Counted from the first letter of the stretch, positions 23,871 to 33,150 are shown. The stretch: 64,000 bases of DNA from Oxalobacteraceae bacterium (GCA_027490725.1 JAIXXN010000061.1:1-64000); one strand, 5' to 3'. Numbers and translations are program-made. The notes: generated by a model from the letters alone, not told the origin.

Positions 23871-25361
23871 ATGACCAACATTACTCTTGTCACAAGTAAG
23901 CGCCGGTTTGCCGTCGCCCTATTCGGTGTACTGGCCGGCTGCAGTTCGCTGGCGCCGCAGTACCACCGTCCGCCGCTGGCCGTGGCCGCCAGCTACCCGC
24001 TAGCGGCGTCCGGGATGGCTACCAGCAGCGCTGCCCATCCCGCCGCCATGCCGGCCGACTGGCAGCACTACTTTGCCGAGCCAGCACTGCAAGCGCTGAT
24101 TAATAGCGCGCTCGACAGCAACCGCGACGTCCGGATTGCCAGCTTGCGGCTGGAACAGTCGCGCGCTGCACTCGGCATCCAGCAGGCCGCGCTTGCGCCT
24201 GTGCTGGGCGCCAGCGCAGGCGCTAGCCGCAGCCACGTGCCGGCCGACCTGAGTCTGACGCGCCAGCCCATGATCACCAGCCAGTACCAGCTTGGTCTGG
24301 GCGTCGCTGCCTGGGAGCTGGATTTCTGGGGACGCCTCGCCAGCCTGCGCGATGCCGCACGCGCCGAGTTTCTGGCGACCGACGCCGCCCGTCAGGCGGT
24401 GCGCCTCGCTGTGATCGCCCAGGTCGCCGACGCCTATTACGCGCTGCGCGAAGCCGATCAGCGCCTGCTGCTGGCACAGCGTACCCTGGCCAGCCGGCAG
24501 GAAAGCTTCCGCATCTACGGCCGCCGGGTGGCTGCCGGTTCCGCCTCGCGCCTGAATCTGACGCAGGTAGAAACCCTGCTCACCCAGGCACAGGCACTGA
24601 GCGCACAACTGGGACAGCAACGCGATAGCGCCCTGCAAGCCCTGCAACTGCTGGTCGGTCAGCCGCTCCAGTGGCAAGCCAGCACCAGCCCCGATAGCAC
24701 GCTGGGCGAACTGGCCCCACTCGACGCCGGCCTGCCCTCGGCCCTGCTGACGCGCCGCCCCGACCTGATTGCCGCAGAACTGCAGCTGCAAGCGGCCAAT
24801 GCGCAGATCGGCGCAGCGCGCGCCGCCTACTTCCCCAGCATCAGCCTGACCGCCTCGGGAGGTAGCGCCAGTGCCGCTCTGGACGGCTTGTTCAAACCCG
24901 GCAGCGGTAGCTGGAATTTTGCCCCCAGCGTCAATCTGCCACTGTTTGACGCTGGCCGGCGCGACGCCAATCTGGCGCTGATGCAGGCGCGCCGCGACAG
25001 TGCCATCGCCAGTTACGAGAAAGCCGTGCAAGCGGCTTTCCGCGACGTCGCCAATGCGCTCTCGGCCCGCCACTGGCTAGTCCAGCAGGTCGACATCGCC
25101 AGCCATGCGCAGGCAGTGCAGCGCGAGCGTGCTCGCCTGACCCAGCTGCGCTTCGAACATGGCGCTGCCGCCTATCTCGAGGTACTCGATGCCCAGCGTG
25201 ATCTGCTCAGCGCCGAGCAGCAGCTGGTGCAAACCCGCCGTGCCCTACTCACGGCCGGCATCAGCCTGTATGCCGCACTGGGCGGCGCCACGCAGGACGA
25301 CACCCGGCTCGCTGCGCCCTCCGCTCCCCTCACAGACTCTTTATCGGTACCCCGTTCATGA
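23871..25361 (+). CDS. NodT-type outer-membrane efflux lipoprotein (TolC-like)
   Basis: 496 aa. The N-terminus has a lipoprotein signal with lipobox LAGC (FGVLAGCSSLAPQYHRPP), characteristic of NodT/OprM-type outer-membrane factors. Two repeats follow, with long coiled-coil helices and the segments LGLGVAAWELDFWGRL and FAPSVNLPLFDAGRRDANL. It should form the trimeric outer-membrane channel of the exporter encoded downstream. It overlaps the HlyD gene by 4 nt. No other start fits: the lipobox is only about 20 residues from this ATG. Confidence 0.93.
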   Translation: MTNITLVTSKRRFAVALFGVLAGCSSLAPQYHRPPLAVAASYPLAASGMATSSAAHPAAMPADWQHYFAEPALQALINSALDSNRDVRIASLRLEQSRAALGIQQAALAPVLGASAGASRSHVPADLSLTRQPMITSQYQLGLGVAAWELDFWGRLASLRDAARAEFLATDAARQAVRLAVIAQVADAYYALREADQRLLLAQRTLASRQESFRIYGRRVAAGSASRLNLTQVETLLTQAQALSAQLGQQRDSALQALQLLVGQPLQWQASTSPDSTLGELAPLDAGLPSALLTRRPDLIAAELQLQAANAQIGAARAAYFPSISLTASGGSASAALDGLFKPGSGSWNFAPSVNLPLFDAGRRDANLALMQARRDSAIASYEKAVQAAFRDVANALSARHWLVQQVDIASHAQAVQRERARLTQLRFEHGAAAYLEVLDAQRDLLSAEQQLVQTRRALLTAGISLYAALGGATQDDTRLAAPSAPLTDSLSVPRS

Positions 25362-26431
25362 CGCTCACGCTCCGCACCAAACTGCTCACCGCCGGCCTTG
25401 CCGGTGCCGCCCTGCTCGCCGGCTCGCTGGTCTGGTCCAAGCTGCATCCGGCCGGACCGGGCGAGGCTTTCGTCAGTGGCAATGGGCGCATCGAAGCCAC
25501 TGAAATCGACGTCGCCGCCAAACTGCCAGGGCGTTTGCAGGACCTGCTGGTCAGCGAAGGCGATTTCGTCAGCGCCGGCCAGACGCTCGGCCATATGCAG
25601 GTGCTGACGCTGGAAGCACAGCGCGCCGAAGCCACCGCCAATCTTCGGCACGCCGAGGCAGGTGTGGCCAGCGCAAAATCGATGGTGGCGGTGCGCGAAA
25701 GCGACTATCAGGCCGCGCTGGCCGTGGTGGCGCTGCGCGAAAGCGAACTCGATGCCGCCGAACGTCGCCTGCACCGCTCGCAGACGCTGGTCAGCGAAGG
25801 CGCTGCGTCGGAACAGGAACTCGATGATGATCGCAGCCGGGTACGTAGCAGCACGGCCGCGATCCGCGCCGCGCAAGCCCAGGCAGCGGCGGCGCGCAGC
25901 GGCATTGAAGCGGCGCGCACCCAGGTCAGCGGCGCCAGCTCGGCCACCGTCGCGGCGCAAGCGACCATCGATCGCATCGGCGTCGACATCAGCGACAGCG
26001 CCCTGAAAGCGCCGCGCGCCGGCCGCGTCCAGTACCGCATTGCGCAAGCGGGTGAAGTACTGGGCGCTGGCGGCAAGGTACTCAATCTGGTTGACCTGAG
26101 CGACGTCTACATGACCTTCTTCGTACCGGAACAAGTGGCTGGCAAGCTGGCACTGGGTGGCGAAGTGCATCTGCGTCTCGACGCCGCACCGGGCATGGTG
26201 ATTCCTGCCAAAATCTCGTATGTCGCCAGCACTGCGCAATTCACGCCGAAAACCGTGGAGACCGCCAGCGAACGCCAGAAGCTGATGTTCCGCGTCAAAG
26301 CCCAGATCGACCGCAGCCTGCTGCAACAGCATCTGACGCAGGTAAAAACCGGCCTGCCCGGCGTCGCCTGGGTCAAGCTCGATGCGCAGGCCGCATGGCC
26401 TAGCGAACTGCAAGTCCGGGTGGCCAAGTGA
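25358..26431 (+). CDS. HlyD/YhiI-type membrane fusion protein
   Basis: 357 aa. There is an N-terminal signal anchor (about 7-24), then VSGNGRIEATEIDVAAKLPGRLQDL, the typical lipoyl/barrel-sandwich entry of periplasmic adaptors. A long coiled coil follows (about 85-195, rich in Ala, Glu and Arg), then the returning beta-barrel (VQYRIAQAGEVLGAGGKVLNLV, VYMTFFVPEQVAGKLALG). It links the inner-membrane ABC permease to the TolC-like channel. Both ends overlap their neighbours by 4 nt. Gene order matches the E. coli yhiI-rbbA-yhhJ set. Confidence 0.93.
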   Translation: MTLTLRTKLLTAGLAGAALLAGSLVWSKLHPAGPGEAFVSGNGRIEATEIDVAAKLPGRLQDLLVSEGDFVSAGQTLGHMQVLTLEAQRAEATANLRHAEAGVASAKSMVAVRESDYQAALAVVALRESELDAAERRLHRSQTLVSEGAASEQELDDDRSRVRSSTAAIRAAQAQAAAARSGIEAARTQVSGASSATVAAQATIDRIGVDISDSALKAPRAGRVQYRIAQAGEVLGAGGKVLNLVDLSDVYMTFFVPEQVAGKLALGGEVHLRLDAAPGMVIPAKISYVASTAQFTPKTVETASERQKLMFRVKAQIDRSLLQQHLTQVKTGLPGVAWVKLDAQAAWPSELQVRVAK

Positions 26432-29208
26432 TCACGGCGGCGCAACAGCCGCCTGTGGCAAAGGTGACTGACGTCAGTCTGCATTATGGCAAGGCCATCG
26501 GACTCGATCAGGTCAGCCTGACGCTACCGGCCCATTGCATGGTCGGTCTGATCGGCCCCGATGGCGTGGGCAAATCCAGCCTGCTGTCGCTACTGGCCGG
26601 CGCCCGCGCCGTACAGCAGGGCCAAGTGCAAGTACTGGGCGGCGACATGCGCAGCCGGGCGCACCGCGACGCCGTCTGCCCGCGCATCGCCTATATGCCG
26701 CAGGGACTGGGGCGCAATCTGTATCCGACTTTATCGGTCGAAGAGAATCTGCAGTTCTTCGGTCGTCTGTTCGGCCATGATGCGGCCGAACGGCGCCGCC
26801 GCATCGATCAGCTGACCGACAGCACCGGCCTGCGACCGTTTCTGGCGCGCCCGGCCGGCAAGCTGTCCGGCGGGATGAAGCAGAAGCTCGGACTGTGCTG
26901 TGCACTGATCCATGATCCCGACCTGCTGATACTCGACGAACCTACTACCGGCGTCGATCCATTGTCGCGCGCCCAGTTCTGGGATCTGATTGCGCGCATC
27001 CGCGTCGAGCGCCCCACCATGAGCGTGCTGGTGGCCACCGCCTATATGGAAGAAGCCGACCGTTTCGACTGGCTGGTAGCGATGGATGCTGGCCAGATTC
27101 TGGCCACCGGCACGCCCGCTGAACTGCGCCAGCAAGGCGGCAGCAGCATACTGGAAGAAGCGTTTATCGCGCTGTTGCCGGAACAGAAACGGCGCGGCCA
27201 CCATCAACTGGTGGTGCCCCCCTTCGAACCGGGCCCGGAGCACGCGCCCGATGCGATTGCCATTGAAGCGCAAGGTCTAACCATGCGCTTTGGCGACTTT
27301 GTGGCGGTCGACGGGGTCGACTTCCGCATCCGGCGGGGCGAGATTTTCGGCTTCCTCGGTTCGAATGGCTGCGGCAAATCCACCACCATGAAAATGCTGA
27401 CTGGCCTGCTGCCTGCCAGCAGTGGCACGGCGCATCTGTTCGGTAAACAAGTCGATCCACGCGATATGGCCACGCGCCGCCGCGTCGGCTATATGTCGCA
27501 AGCTTTCTCGCTCTACACCGAACTCACGGTGGCGCAGAATCTGGAACTGCATGCGCGCCTGTTCAGCGTACCGGAAGCGGAGATTCCCGCCCGGGTGGCC
27601 AATATGGCGGCACGCTTCGGTCTGGAGAGCGTACTCGCTGCCATGCCGGAACAATTGCCCCTGGGGGTGCGCCAGCGCCTCTCGCTGGCGGTGGCCATGG
27701 TGCACCGGCCGGAACTGCTGATTCTCGACGAACCCACTTCCGGCGTCGACCCGGTAGCACGCGACATGTTCTGGGAACTGATGATCGAACTGGCGCGGCG
27801 CGACCGCGTCACCATCTTCATCTCCACCCACTTCATGAACGAAGCCGAGCGCTGCGACCGCATCTCGCTGATGCATGCTGGCCGCGTACTGGTCAGCGCA
27901 GCGCCGCAGCAACTGGTACAGATGCGCGGCAGCGCGACGCTGGAACAGGCCTTCATCGCCTATCTGCAGGATGCTACCGCTGCTACTACCGCTGCTACTA
28001 CCGCTGCGACGACTGCAGCAGCGGTAGTAGCAGCGGTTGCGATTCCTGTTGCCCCCCCTGTGGTCCGGCGCCCATCGCGCTGGCGTGCCAGTCTGGCGCG
28101 TGCCTTCAGCTTTACTCTGCGCGAGACGCTGGAACTGCGGCGCGACCCGGTACGCGCCACGCTGGCCTTGCTCGGCACTGCCATCCTGATGTTCATCATC
28201 GGCTACGGCATCAACCTCGACGTCGAGCACCTGTCGTACGCGGTACTCGATCACGACCAGAGTGGTCTGAGCCAGAACTACACCCTGAATCTGGCCGGCT
28301 CGCGCTACTTCATCGAACGTCCACCAATTGCCGACTACAACGATCTGGATCAGCGCATGCGCAGCGGCGAACTGGCGCTGGCCATCGAAATCCCGGCCGG
28401 CTTCGGGCGCGATCTGGCGCGCGGCACGCCGCTGCAGATCGGCGCCTGGATCGACGGCGCGATGCCGCTGCGCGCCGAAACCACGCGCGGCTACCTGCTG
28501 TCTCTACACCAGAGCTGGCTTGCCGATATGTCGGTGCACCGGCTGGGCCGCCACCCCAATATGTCTGGCGCCATCGAGACCCGCTACCGCTACAACCCCG
28601 ACGTCAAGAGTCTGCCGGCCATGATCCCGGCCGTCATCCCGATGCTGCTGATGATGATCCCCGCCATGCTGAGCGCCCTGTCCGTGGTGCGGGAAAAGGA
28701 ACTCGGCTCCATCCTTAATCTGTACGTCACACCCGTCACGCGCACCGAATTCCTGCTCGGGAAGCAGCTGCCGTATATCGCACTGGGCATGTTCAACTTC
28801 GCGCTGATGACCATCCTTGCCGTCACCGCTTTCGGGGTGCCGCTTAAAGGCAGCCTGTTCACCATCACGCTGGGCGCCCTGCTGTACGTGATCTGCGCGA
28901 CCGGACTGGGGCTGCTGGCGTCGAGCTTCACGCGCAGCCAGATCGCCGCGCTGTTCGTCACCATGATCGGCACCATCATCCCCTGCGTACAATTTTCCGG
29001 CCTGCTCAACCCGGTCTCGGGACTGGAAGGACCGGGCCGCCTGATCGGCAAAATCTATCCGGCTACGCACTTCCTCACCATCAGCCGCGGCGTCTTTAAC
29101 AAAGCGCTCGATCTGGCCCAGCTCGGTTCCGCCTTCTGGCCACTGGCACTGGCGGTACCGGTGATCCTGGCACTGTCGGTGCTGCTGCTCCACAAACAGG
29201 AACGCTGA
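26428..29208 (+). CDS. rbbA: RbbA-type ABC protein: two ATPases fused to a permease
   Basis: 926 aa, starting with a GTG that overlaps the previous gene. ATPase 1 (about 10-240) has Walker A GPDGVGKSS (43-51), signature LSGGMKQKL and Walker B LLILDEPTTGVDP. ATPase 2 (about 280-510) has Walker A GSNGCGKST, a degenerate signature LPLGVRQRL and Walker B LLILDEPTSGVDP. A low-complexity Ala/Thr/Val linker (about 515-545) leads to an ABC-2 permease with one TM near 580 and five near 730-925. E. coli RbbA is called a ribosome-associated ATPase, but the operon here argues for an exporter. The linker DNA holds a 20-bp inverted repeat. Confidence 0.93.
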   Translation: MITAAQQPPVAKVTDVSLHYGKAIGLDQVSLTLPAHCMVGLIGPDGVGKSSLLSLLAGARAVQQGQVQVLGGDMRSRAHRDAVCPRIAYMPQGLGRNLYPTLSVEENLQFFGRLFGHDAAERRRRIDQLTDSTGLRPFLARPAGKLSGGMKQKLGLCCALIHDPDLLILDEPTTGVDPLSRAQFWDLIARIRVERPTMSVLVATAYMEEADRFDWLVAMDAGQILATGTPAELRQQGGSSILEEAFIALLPEQKRRGHHQLVVPPFEPGPEHAPDAIAIEAQGLTMRFGDFVAVDGVDFRIRRGEIFGFLGSNGCGKSTTMKMLTGLLPASSGTAHLFGKQVDPRDMATRRRVGYMSQAFSLYTELTVAQNLELHARLFSVPEAEIPARVANMAARFGLESVLAAMPEQLPLGVRQRLSLAVAMVHRPELLILDEPTSGVDPVARDMFWELMIELARRDRVTIFISTHFMNEAERCDRISLMHAGRVLVSAAPQQLVQMRGSATLEQAFIAYLQDATAATTAATTAATTAAAVVAAVAIPVAPPVVRRPSRWRASLARAFSFTLRETLELRRDPVRATLALLGTAILMFIIGYGINLDVEHLSYAVLDHDQSGLSQNYTLNLAGSRYFIERPPIADYNDLDQRMRSGELALAIEIPAGFGRDLARGTPLQIGAWIDGAMPLRAETTRGYLLSLHQSWLADMSVHRLGRHPNMSGAIETRYRYNPDVKSLPAMIPAVIPMLLMMIPAMLSALSVVREKELGSILNLYVTPVTRTEFLLGKQLPYIALGMFNFALMTILAVTAFGVPLKGSLFTITLGALLYVICATGLGLLASSFTRSQIAALFVTMIGTIIPCVQFSGLLNPVSGLEGPGRLIGKIYPATHFLTISRGVFNKALDLAQLGSAFWPLALAVPVILALSVLLLHKQER
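27988..28037 (+). repeat. Inverted repeat inside rbbA linker
   Basis: ACCGCTGCTACTACCGCTGC (27988-28007) is the exact reverse complement of 28018-28037, with a 10-nt spacer. The left arm is part of a 12-bp tandem unit (ACCGCTGCTACT) repeated from about 27976. A 20-bp GC-rich stem would form in the mRNA within the codons of the Ala/Thr/Val linker. Confidence 0.9.
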
Positions 29209-29209
29209 C

Positions 29210-30385
29210 ATGGCGACGAATCTAGCCACGACGATGGCAAGCAACAGTCCTAGCAAGTTACGCACCAGCGTTAATCACATCTACCGGCTCGGTGTGAAAG
29301 AACTCTGGAGCCTGCTGCGTGATCCGATCATGCTGGTGCTGATCGCCTACACCTTCAGCTTCTCGATCTACATCGCCGCCACCGCCATGCCGGAGAGCCT
29401 GCACAACGCCGCCATCGCCATCATCGATCAGGATGCCTCGCCGCTGTCGGCGCGCATCGCCTCGGCCTTCTATCCGCCCCACTTCAAGGCGCCGCAACTG
29501 ATAGATCCGGCGCGCGCCGACGCAGGTCTCGATCAAGGCGACTACACGTTTGTGCTCGACATTCCGCCCAACTACCAGCGCGATACGCTGGCGGGCCGCC
29601 AGCCGGCACTGCAACTGAATATCGACGCCACCCGCATGAGCCAGGCCTTTACCGGCAACGGCTACATCCAGCAAATCATCGGCGCCGAAGTGGGCGATTT
29701 TCTGCGTCACCAGCAGGAGGCCACAGCGGCACCGGTCGATCTGGCGCTGCGCATGCGCTTCAATCCGAATCTGGAACAATCGTGGTTTGGCTCGCTGATG
29801 GAAATCATCAACAACGTCACCATGCTGTCCATCGTGCTGACCGGCGCTGCCCTGATCCGCGAGCGCGAACACGGCACCATCGAACACCTGCTGGTGATGC
29901 CGGTAACACCGCTGGAAATCATGGTCTCGAAGATCTGGGCGATGGGACTGGTGGTGTTGATCGCCGCACTCGGCGCGCTGGTCTTCATCGTGCAGGGCGC
30001 TTTGCATGTGCCGGTGCGCGGCTCGATCGCACTGTTTGCCCTACTCGCCGCACTACACCTGTTCTCGACCACTGCGATGGGCATTTTCCTCGCCACGCTG
30101 GCGCGCAGCATGCCGCAATTCGGCATGCTGCTGGTACTGGTGCTGTTGCCGCTGCAGCTGCTGTCAGGCGGCAGCACCCCGCGCGAAAGCATGCCGCAAC
30201 TGGTACAGGATCTGATGCTAGCCGCACCGACCACGCACTTCGTTGCCGCAGGCCAAGCATTGCTCTACCGGGGTGCCGGACTCGATGTGATCTGGCCTCA
30301 GTTACTGGCGATTGCAGCGATCGGCGCGGTCCTGTTCGGGGCGGCACTGGTACGTTTCCGCAAGACCATTACCCTGATGGCGTAA
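29210..30385 (+). CDS. ABC-2 type permease (YhhJ-like)
   Basis: 391 aa. An N-terminal TM (about 30-55) and a large periplasmic loop containing IAIIDQDASPLSARIASAF are followed by five C-terminal TM helices (about 190-385). Conserved ABC-2 elements include IREREHGTIEHLLVMPVTPLEIMVSKI and LQLLSGGSTPRESMPQ. It would pair with the permease half of RbbA to make the transmembrane pore. It follows rbbA by 1 nt and ends the four-gene operon. Confidence 0.92.
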   Translation: MATNLATTMASNSPSKLRTSVNHIYRLGVKELWSLLRDPIMLVLIAYTFSFSIYIAATAMPESLHNAAIAIIDQDASPLSARIASAFYPPHFKAPQLIDPARADAGLDQGDYTFVLDIPPNYQRDTLAGRQPALQLNIDATRMSQAFTGNGYIQQIIGAEVGDFLRHQQEATAAPVDLALRMRFNPNLEQSWFGSLMEIINNVTMLSIVLTGAALIREREHGTIEHLLVMPVTPLEIMVSKIWAMGLVVLIAALGALVFIVQGALHVPVRGSIALFALLAALHLFSTTAMGIFLATLARSMPQFGMLLVLVLLPLQLLSGGSTPRESMPQLVQDLMLAAPTTHFVAAGQALLYRGAGLDVIWPQLLAIAAIGAVLFGAALVRFRKTITLMA

Positions 30386-30407
30386 GCACAGACGAAGCAT
30401 GGTAATT

Positions 30408-30449
30408 TTGATCTGCATCAATCAATTTTTGCGGAGGAATCCCTACGAT
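30408..30449 (+). promoter_or_regulatory. FNR/Anr-type box and promoter of the usp/pta operon
   Basis: TTGAT-CTGC-ATCAA (30408-30421) is base-for-base identical to the phaC box. TACGAT (30444-30449) as -10 predicts a start near 30456, placing the box centre about 41.5 bp upstream: class II geometry again. The start codon used here (30508) would have a leader of about 50 nt. Confidence 0.75.
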
Positions 30450-30507
30450 GATGGCATGTGAGCACGGCGTCCCGCCTCCGCTCACTCCACTCACGGAAGG
30501 AAATGTC

Positions 30508-31335
30508 ATGTCTTACAAAACCATACTGGTTCAAGCCGACTTGCCCGACGCAGTTGCCAACGGCGTGCGCCTGGCAGCACAACTAGCCAATGACGAGCAG
30601 GCCCATCTGGTCGGCTACGCACTGAGCGGCGCCGATCAGGCCATCGCCCAATGCAACGCTGCTGTGGCCGGCATGGTCGCCCTGCCCACCGATCTGGGCG
30701 CGCTCACCGAGAAGGCCGACGCCGCACTGGCGGAATTCTCTAAGCAGGCGCAAGGCTATGGCGTTTCCTCCTACGAAAGCCGGCGCATCGACGATACGCC
30801 CGACTACGCTCTGGTAATGCAGGCGCGCTACGCCGACCTGCTGGTCATGCCACTCAACGACAACAGCGGCGAACCATCGGCCGTACTACAATACGTGATG
30901 CTGCATGGCGGCAAACCCGTGCTGATCGTACCGACCGCCAACAAAGTGGAACAGGTCGGCCGTGCTCCGCTGCTGGCATGGGATGGTGGTCAACAGGCGG
31001 CACGCGCCATCAATGCTGCCCTGCCGCTGCTGCAACGCGCGGGCAAAGCCACGCTGGCCGTGTTCAACGGCACCGAACATTACGCCGCGCATGGCCAGCA
31101 ACCGGGTGCCGACATGGCGACCTATCTGGCACGCCAGGGCATACAGGTGGAAGTGGTCCAGCGAAGCACCAAACAGGCCATCGGTCTGGCGCTGCTGGAA
31201 CTGGCCGGCGAACTGAAAGCGGACTTGCTGGTGATGGGCGGCTACGGTCACTCGCGCCTGCGTGAAATTGCACTGGGCGGCGCCACGCGCGACGTGCTGA
31301 AACATATGAACCTGCCGGTTCTGATGACCCACTGA
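30508..31335 (+). CDS. Universal stress protein (tandem UspA-like)
   Basis: 275 aa from the ATG at 30508, which has GGAAGGAA upstream; the longer frame would start before the predicted mRNA start. MSYKTILVQADLPD opens the first domain. The second domain ends with the nucleotide-binding loop MGGYGHSRLREIALGGATRDVL and NLPVLMTH. The first domain lacks this loop, so only the second half is likely to bind ATP. It is followed after 25 bp by the MaoC-Pta fusion gene. Such proteins are commonly induced under oxygen limitation, consistent with the upstream FNR-type box. Confidence 0.9.
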   Translation: MSYKTILVQADLPDAVANGVRLAAQLANDEQAHLVGYALSGADQAIAQCNAAVAGMVALPTDLGALTEKADAALAEFSKQAQGYGVSSYESRRIDDTPDYALVMQARYADLLVMPLNDNSGEPSAVLQYVMLHGGKPVLIVPTANKVEQVGRAPLLAWDGGQQAARAINAALPLLQRAGKATLAVFNGTEHYAAHGQQPGADMATYLARQGIQVEVVQRSTKQAIGLALLELAGELKADLLVMGGYGHSRLREIALGGATRDVLKHMNLPVLMTH

Positions 31336-31360
31336 TCCGGCGCAACCCACCACGGACACT

Positions 31361-32821
31361 ATGACCGACTCTCATTCAGATCTTCCAGCCGCCACGCAAA
31401 CCGAAGTTCCGAACGACGCTACCACAGACGTTCAGGACATCATCGAAAACATCACGTATGCGGAAATGAGCATCGGTCAGAGTGCACGCCTGTGCCGCAC
31501 CCTGACGGAAAACGATATTGCCGCCTTCGCGGCCGTATCGGGCGACATCAACCCGGCCCACGTCGACACCGAATATGCCGATCACACCCTGTTCCACGGC
31601 GTGATCGCGCATGGCATGTGGGGCGCGGCACTGATCTCGCGCCTACTGGGGACGGTATTGCCCGGCCCCGGCACCATCTATCTGGGCCAGACCCTGAAGT
31701 TTCTGAAACCGGTACGTATCGGTGACGAACTGCGCATCACCGCCACCGTTGCGAGCAAGGAAGACGAGAAGAAGCACGTCACGCTCGATTGCGAAATCAA
31801 GAACCAGACCGGCGCCGTGGTGCTGACCGGCATCGCGACGGTGATTGCACCGAGCGAAAAAGTGCGCCGTCCGCGCACCCAGTTACCGCCGCTGTACATG
31901 CCTTCGCGTCACCACTACACCAGCCTGCTGGCTAGCGTCGCGCATCTGCCGGCAGTACGCTGCGCGGTCGTCCACCCGTGCGACGCAGCGGCACTGCGCG
32001 GCGCGCTGGACGCCGCCAAACGCGGCCTGATTATCCCCGTACTGGTCGGGCCGGAGCAGAAGATCCGCGCCATCGCAGCGGAAGCGGCGTGCGATCTGGC
32101 AGGCGTCGAACTGATCGACGTCCCGCACAGCCATGCGGCAGCCGCGCGCGCCGTCCAACTGGCCGCCAGTGGTGACGTCGAAATGCTCATGAAAGGCAGT
32201 CTGCACACGGACGAACTGATCACGGCCGTGCTGGCCGAACCGGCCTTGCGCACCAAATCGCGGCTATCGCACGTATTCCGGCTGGAAGTGCCGATGTACG
32301 ACAAAGTGCTATTGATTTCCGATGGCGCACTGCACATCCAGCCCACGCTGGATGACAAAGTCGATATCATCCGCAACGCCATCACCCTCGCGCACGCGCT
32401 CGGCACGGCATTACCGAAAGTCGCGATCCTGTCGGCGGTCGAAACGGTCACCCCGAAAATCCCGTCCACACTGGACGCCGCAGCGCTCTGCAAAATGGCC
32501 GAGCGGGGCCAGATCAGCGGCGCCGAACTGGATGGCCCACTGGCCTTCGACAACGCCATCTCCCCGGCGGCAGCCCGCGCCAAAGGCATCATCTCGAACG
32601 TCGCCGGCCATGCCGACATCCTGATCGCACCCGATCTGGAGGCCGGCAACCTGCTCGCCAAACAGCTCGAATATCTCGCCGGCGCCGCCGTGTGCGGCGT
32701 AGTACTGGGCGCCACCGTCCCGATCGCCTTAACCAGTCGCGCCGACGTCGCCGAATCGCGCACCGCCTCCGCCGCGCTAGCACTGCTACTCGCCCACAGC
32801 TACCGCCAGCAGCACCCTTAA
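31361..32821 (+). CDS. MaoC-like hydratase fused to phosphate acetyl/butyryltransferase
   Basis: 486 aa. Residues about 35-165 form a MaoC/R-hydratase hotdog domain, with the catalytic-type segment SGDINPAHVDTEYA and FHGVIAHGMWGAAL. Residues about 185-486 form a phosphate acetyl/butyryl transferase (CDAAALRGALDAAKRGLI, EMLMKGSLHTDELI, ILIAPDLEAGNLLAKQL). One protein could thus hydrate enoyl-CoA to (R)-3-hydroxyacyl-CoA, a PHA precursor, and convert acyl-CoA to acyl-phosphate for ATP formation by a kinase. No acetate or butyrate kinase is adjacent. The gene shares the FNR-type promoter with the stress protein. Confidence 0.92.
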   Translation: MTDSHSDLPAATQTEVPNDATTDVQDIIENITYAEMSIGQSARLCRTLTENDIAAFAAVSGDINPAHVDTEYADHTLFHGVIAHGMWGAALISRLLGTVLPGPGTIYLGQTLKFLKPVRIGDELRITATVASKEDEKKHVTLDCEIKNQTGAVVLTGIATVIAPSEKVRRPRTQLPPLYMPSRHHYTSLLASVAHLPAVRCAVVHPCDAAALRGALDAAKRGLIIPVLVGPEQKIRAIAAEAACDLAGVELIDVPHSHAAAARAVQLAASGDVEMLMKGSLHTDELITAVLAEPALRTKSRLSHVFRLEVPMYDKVLLISDGALHIQPTLDDKVDIIRNAITLAHALGTALPKVAILSAVETVTPKIPSTLDAAALCKMAERGQISGAELDGPLAFDNAISPAAARAKGIISNVAGHADILIAPDLEAGNLLAKQLEYLAGAAVCGVVLGATVPIALTSRADVAESRTASAALALLLAHSYRQQHP

Positions 32822-32826
32822 TAAAA

Positions 32827-32977
32827 CCGGGGTCAGATCCGACATTCAGACACGAAGTCATCTGTAGCGCCACTACCAGCGACCTATCCGCTCAGCTGAG
32901 TGCCAGAGTGCAGCAATCCACAGCGCCAGGCAGCCACTACAGTCCAGCCCGTGTCCGGATGTCGGATCTGACCCCGG
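32827..32977. repeat. 151-bp element with terminal inverted repeats, copy 1
   Basis: It begins CCGGGGTCAGATCCGACAT and ends with its perfect 19-bp reverse complement; the match extends to about 28 bp with two mismatches. There is an internal palindrome CTCAGCTGAG. It begins 5 bp after the stop of the MaoC-Pta gene. It has no coding capacity, and its size and ends resemble a MITE or a composite REP element. It is about 89% identical (17 differences) to copy 2. Confidence 0.85.
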
Positions 32978-32997
32978 GGTCATAAGCCTGAGTCGAA

Positions 32998-33148
32998 CCG
33001 GGGTCAGATCCGACATTCAGACACGAAGTCATCTGTATCGCCACTGCCAGCGGTTTGTCCCCTCAGCTGAGTGCCAGTGTGCAGCAATCCGCAGCGCGTA
33101 GCGGCCGTTACGGTCGAGCCCGTGTCCGGATGTCGGATCTGACCCCGG
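32998..33148. repeat. 151-bp element with terminal inverted repeats, copy 2
   Basis: Same length and same 19-bp inverted ends as copy 1, in direct orientation, 20 bp downstream. Differences cluster in the interior, while both ends and the CTCAGCTGAG core are unchanged. It ends 2 bp before the stop codon of the sbtA-like gene, so in both genes the elements lie immediately outside the coding region, where they could act as transcription terminators or mRNA stabilisers. Confidence 0.85.
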
Positions 33149-33150
33149 GT

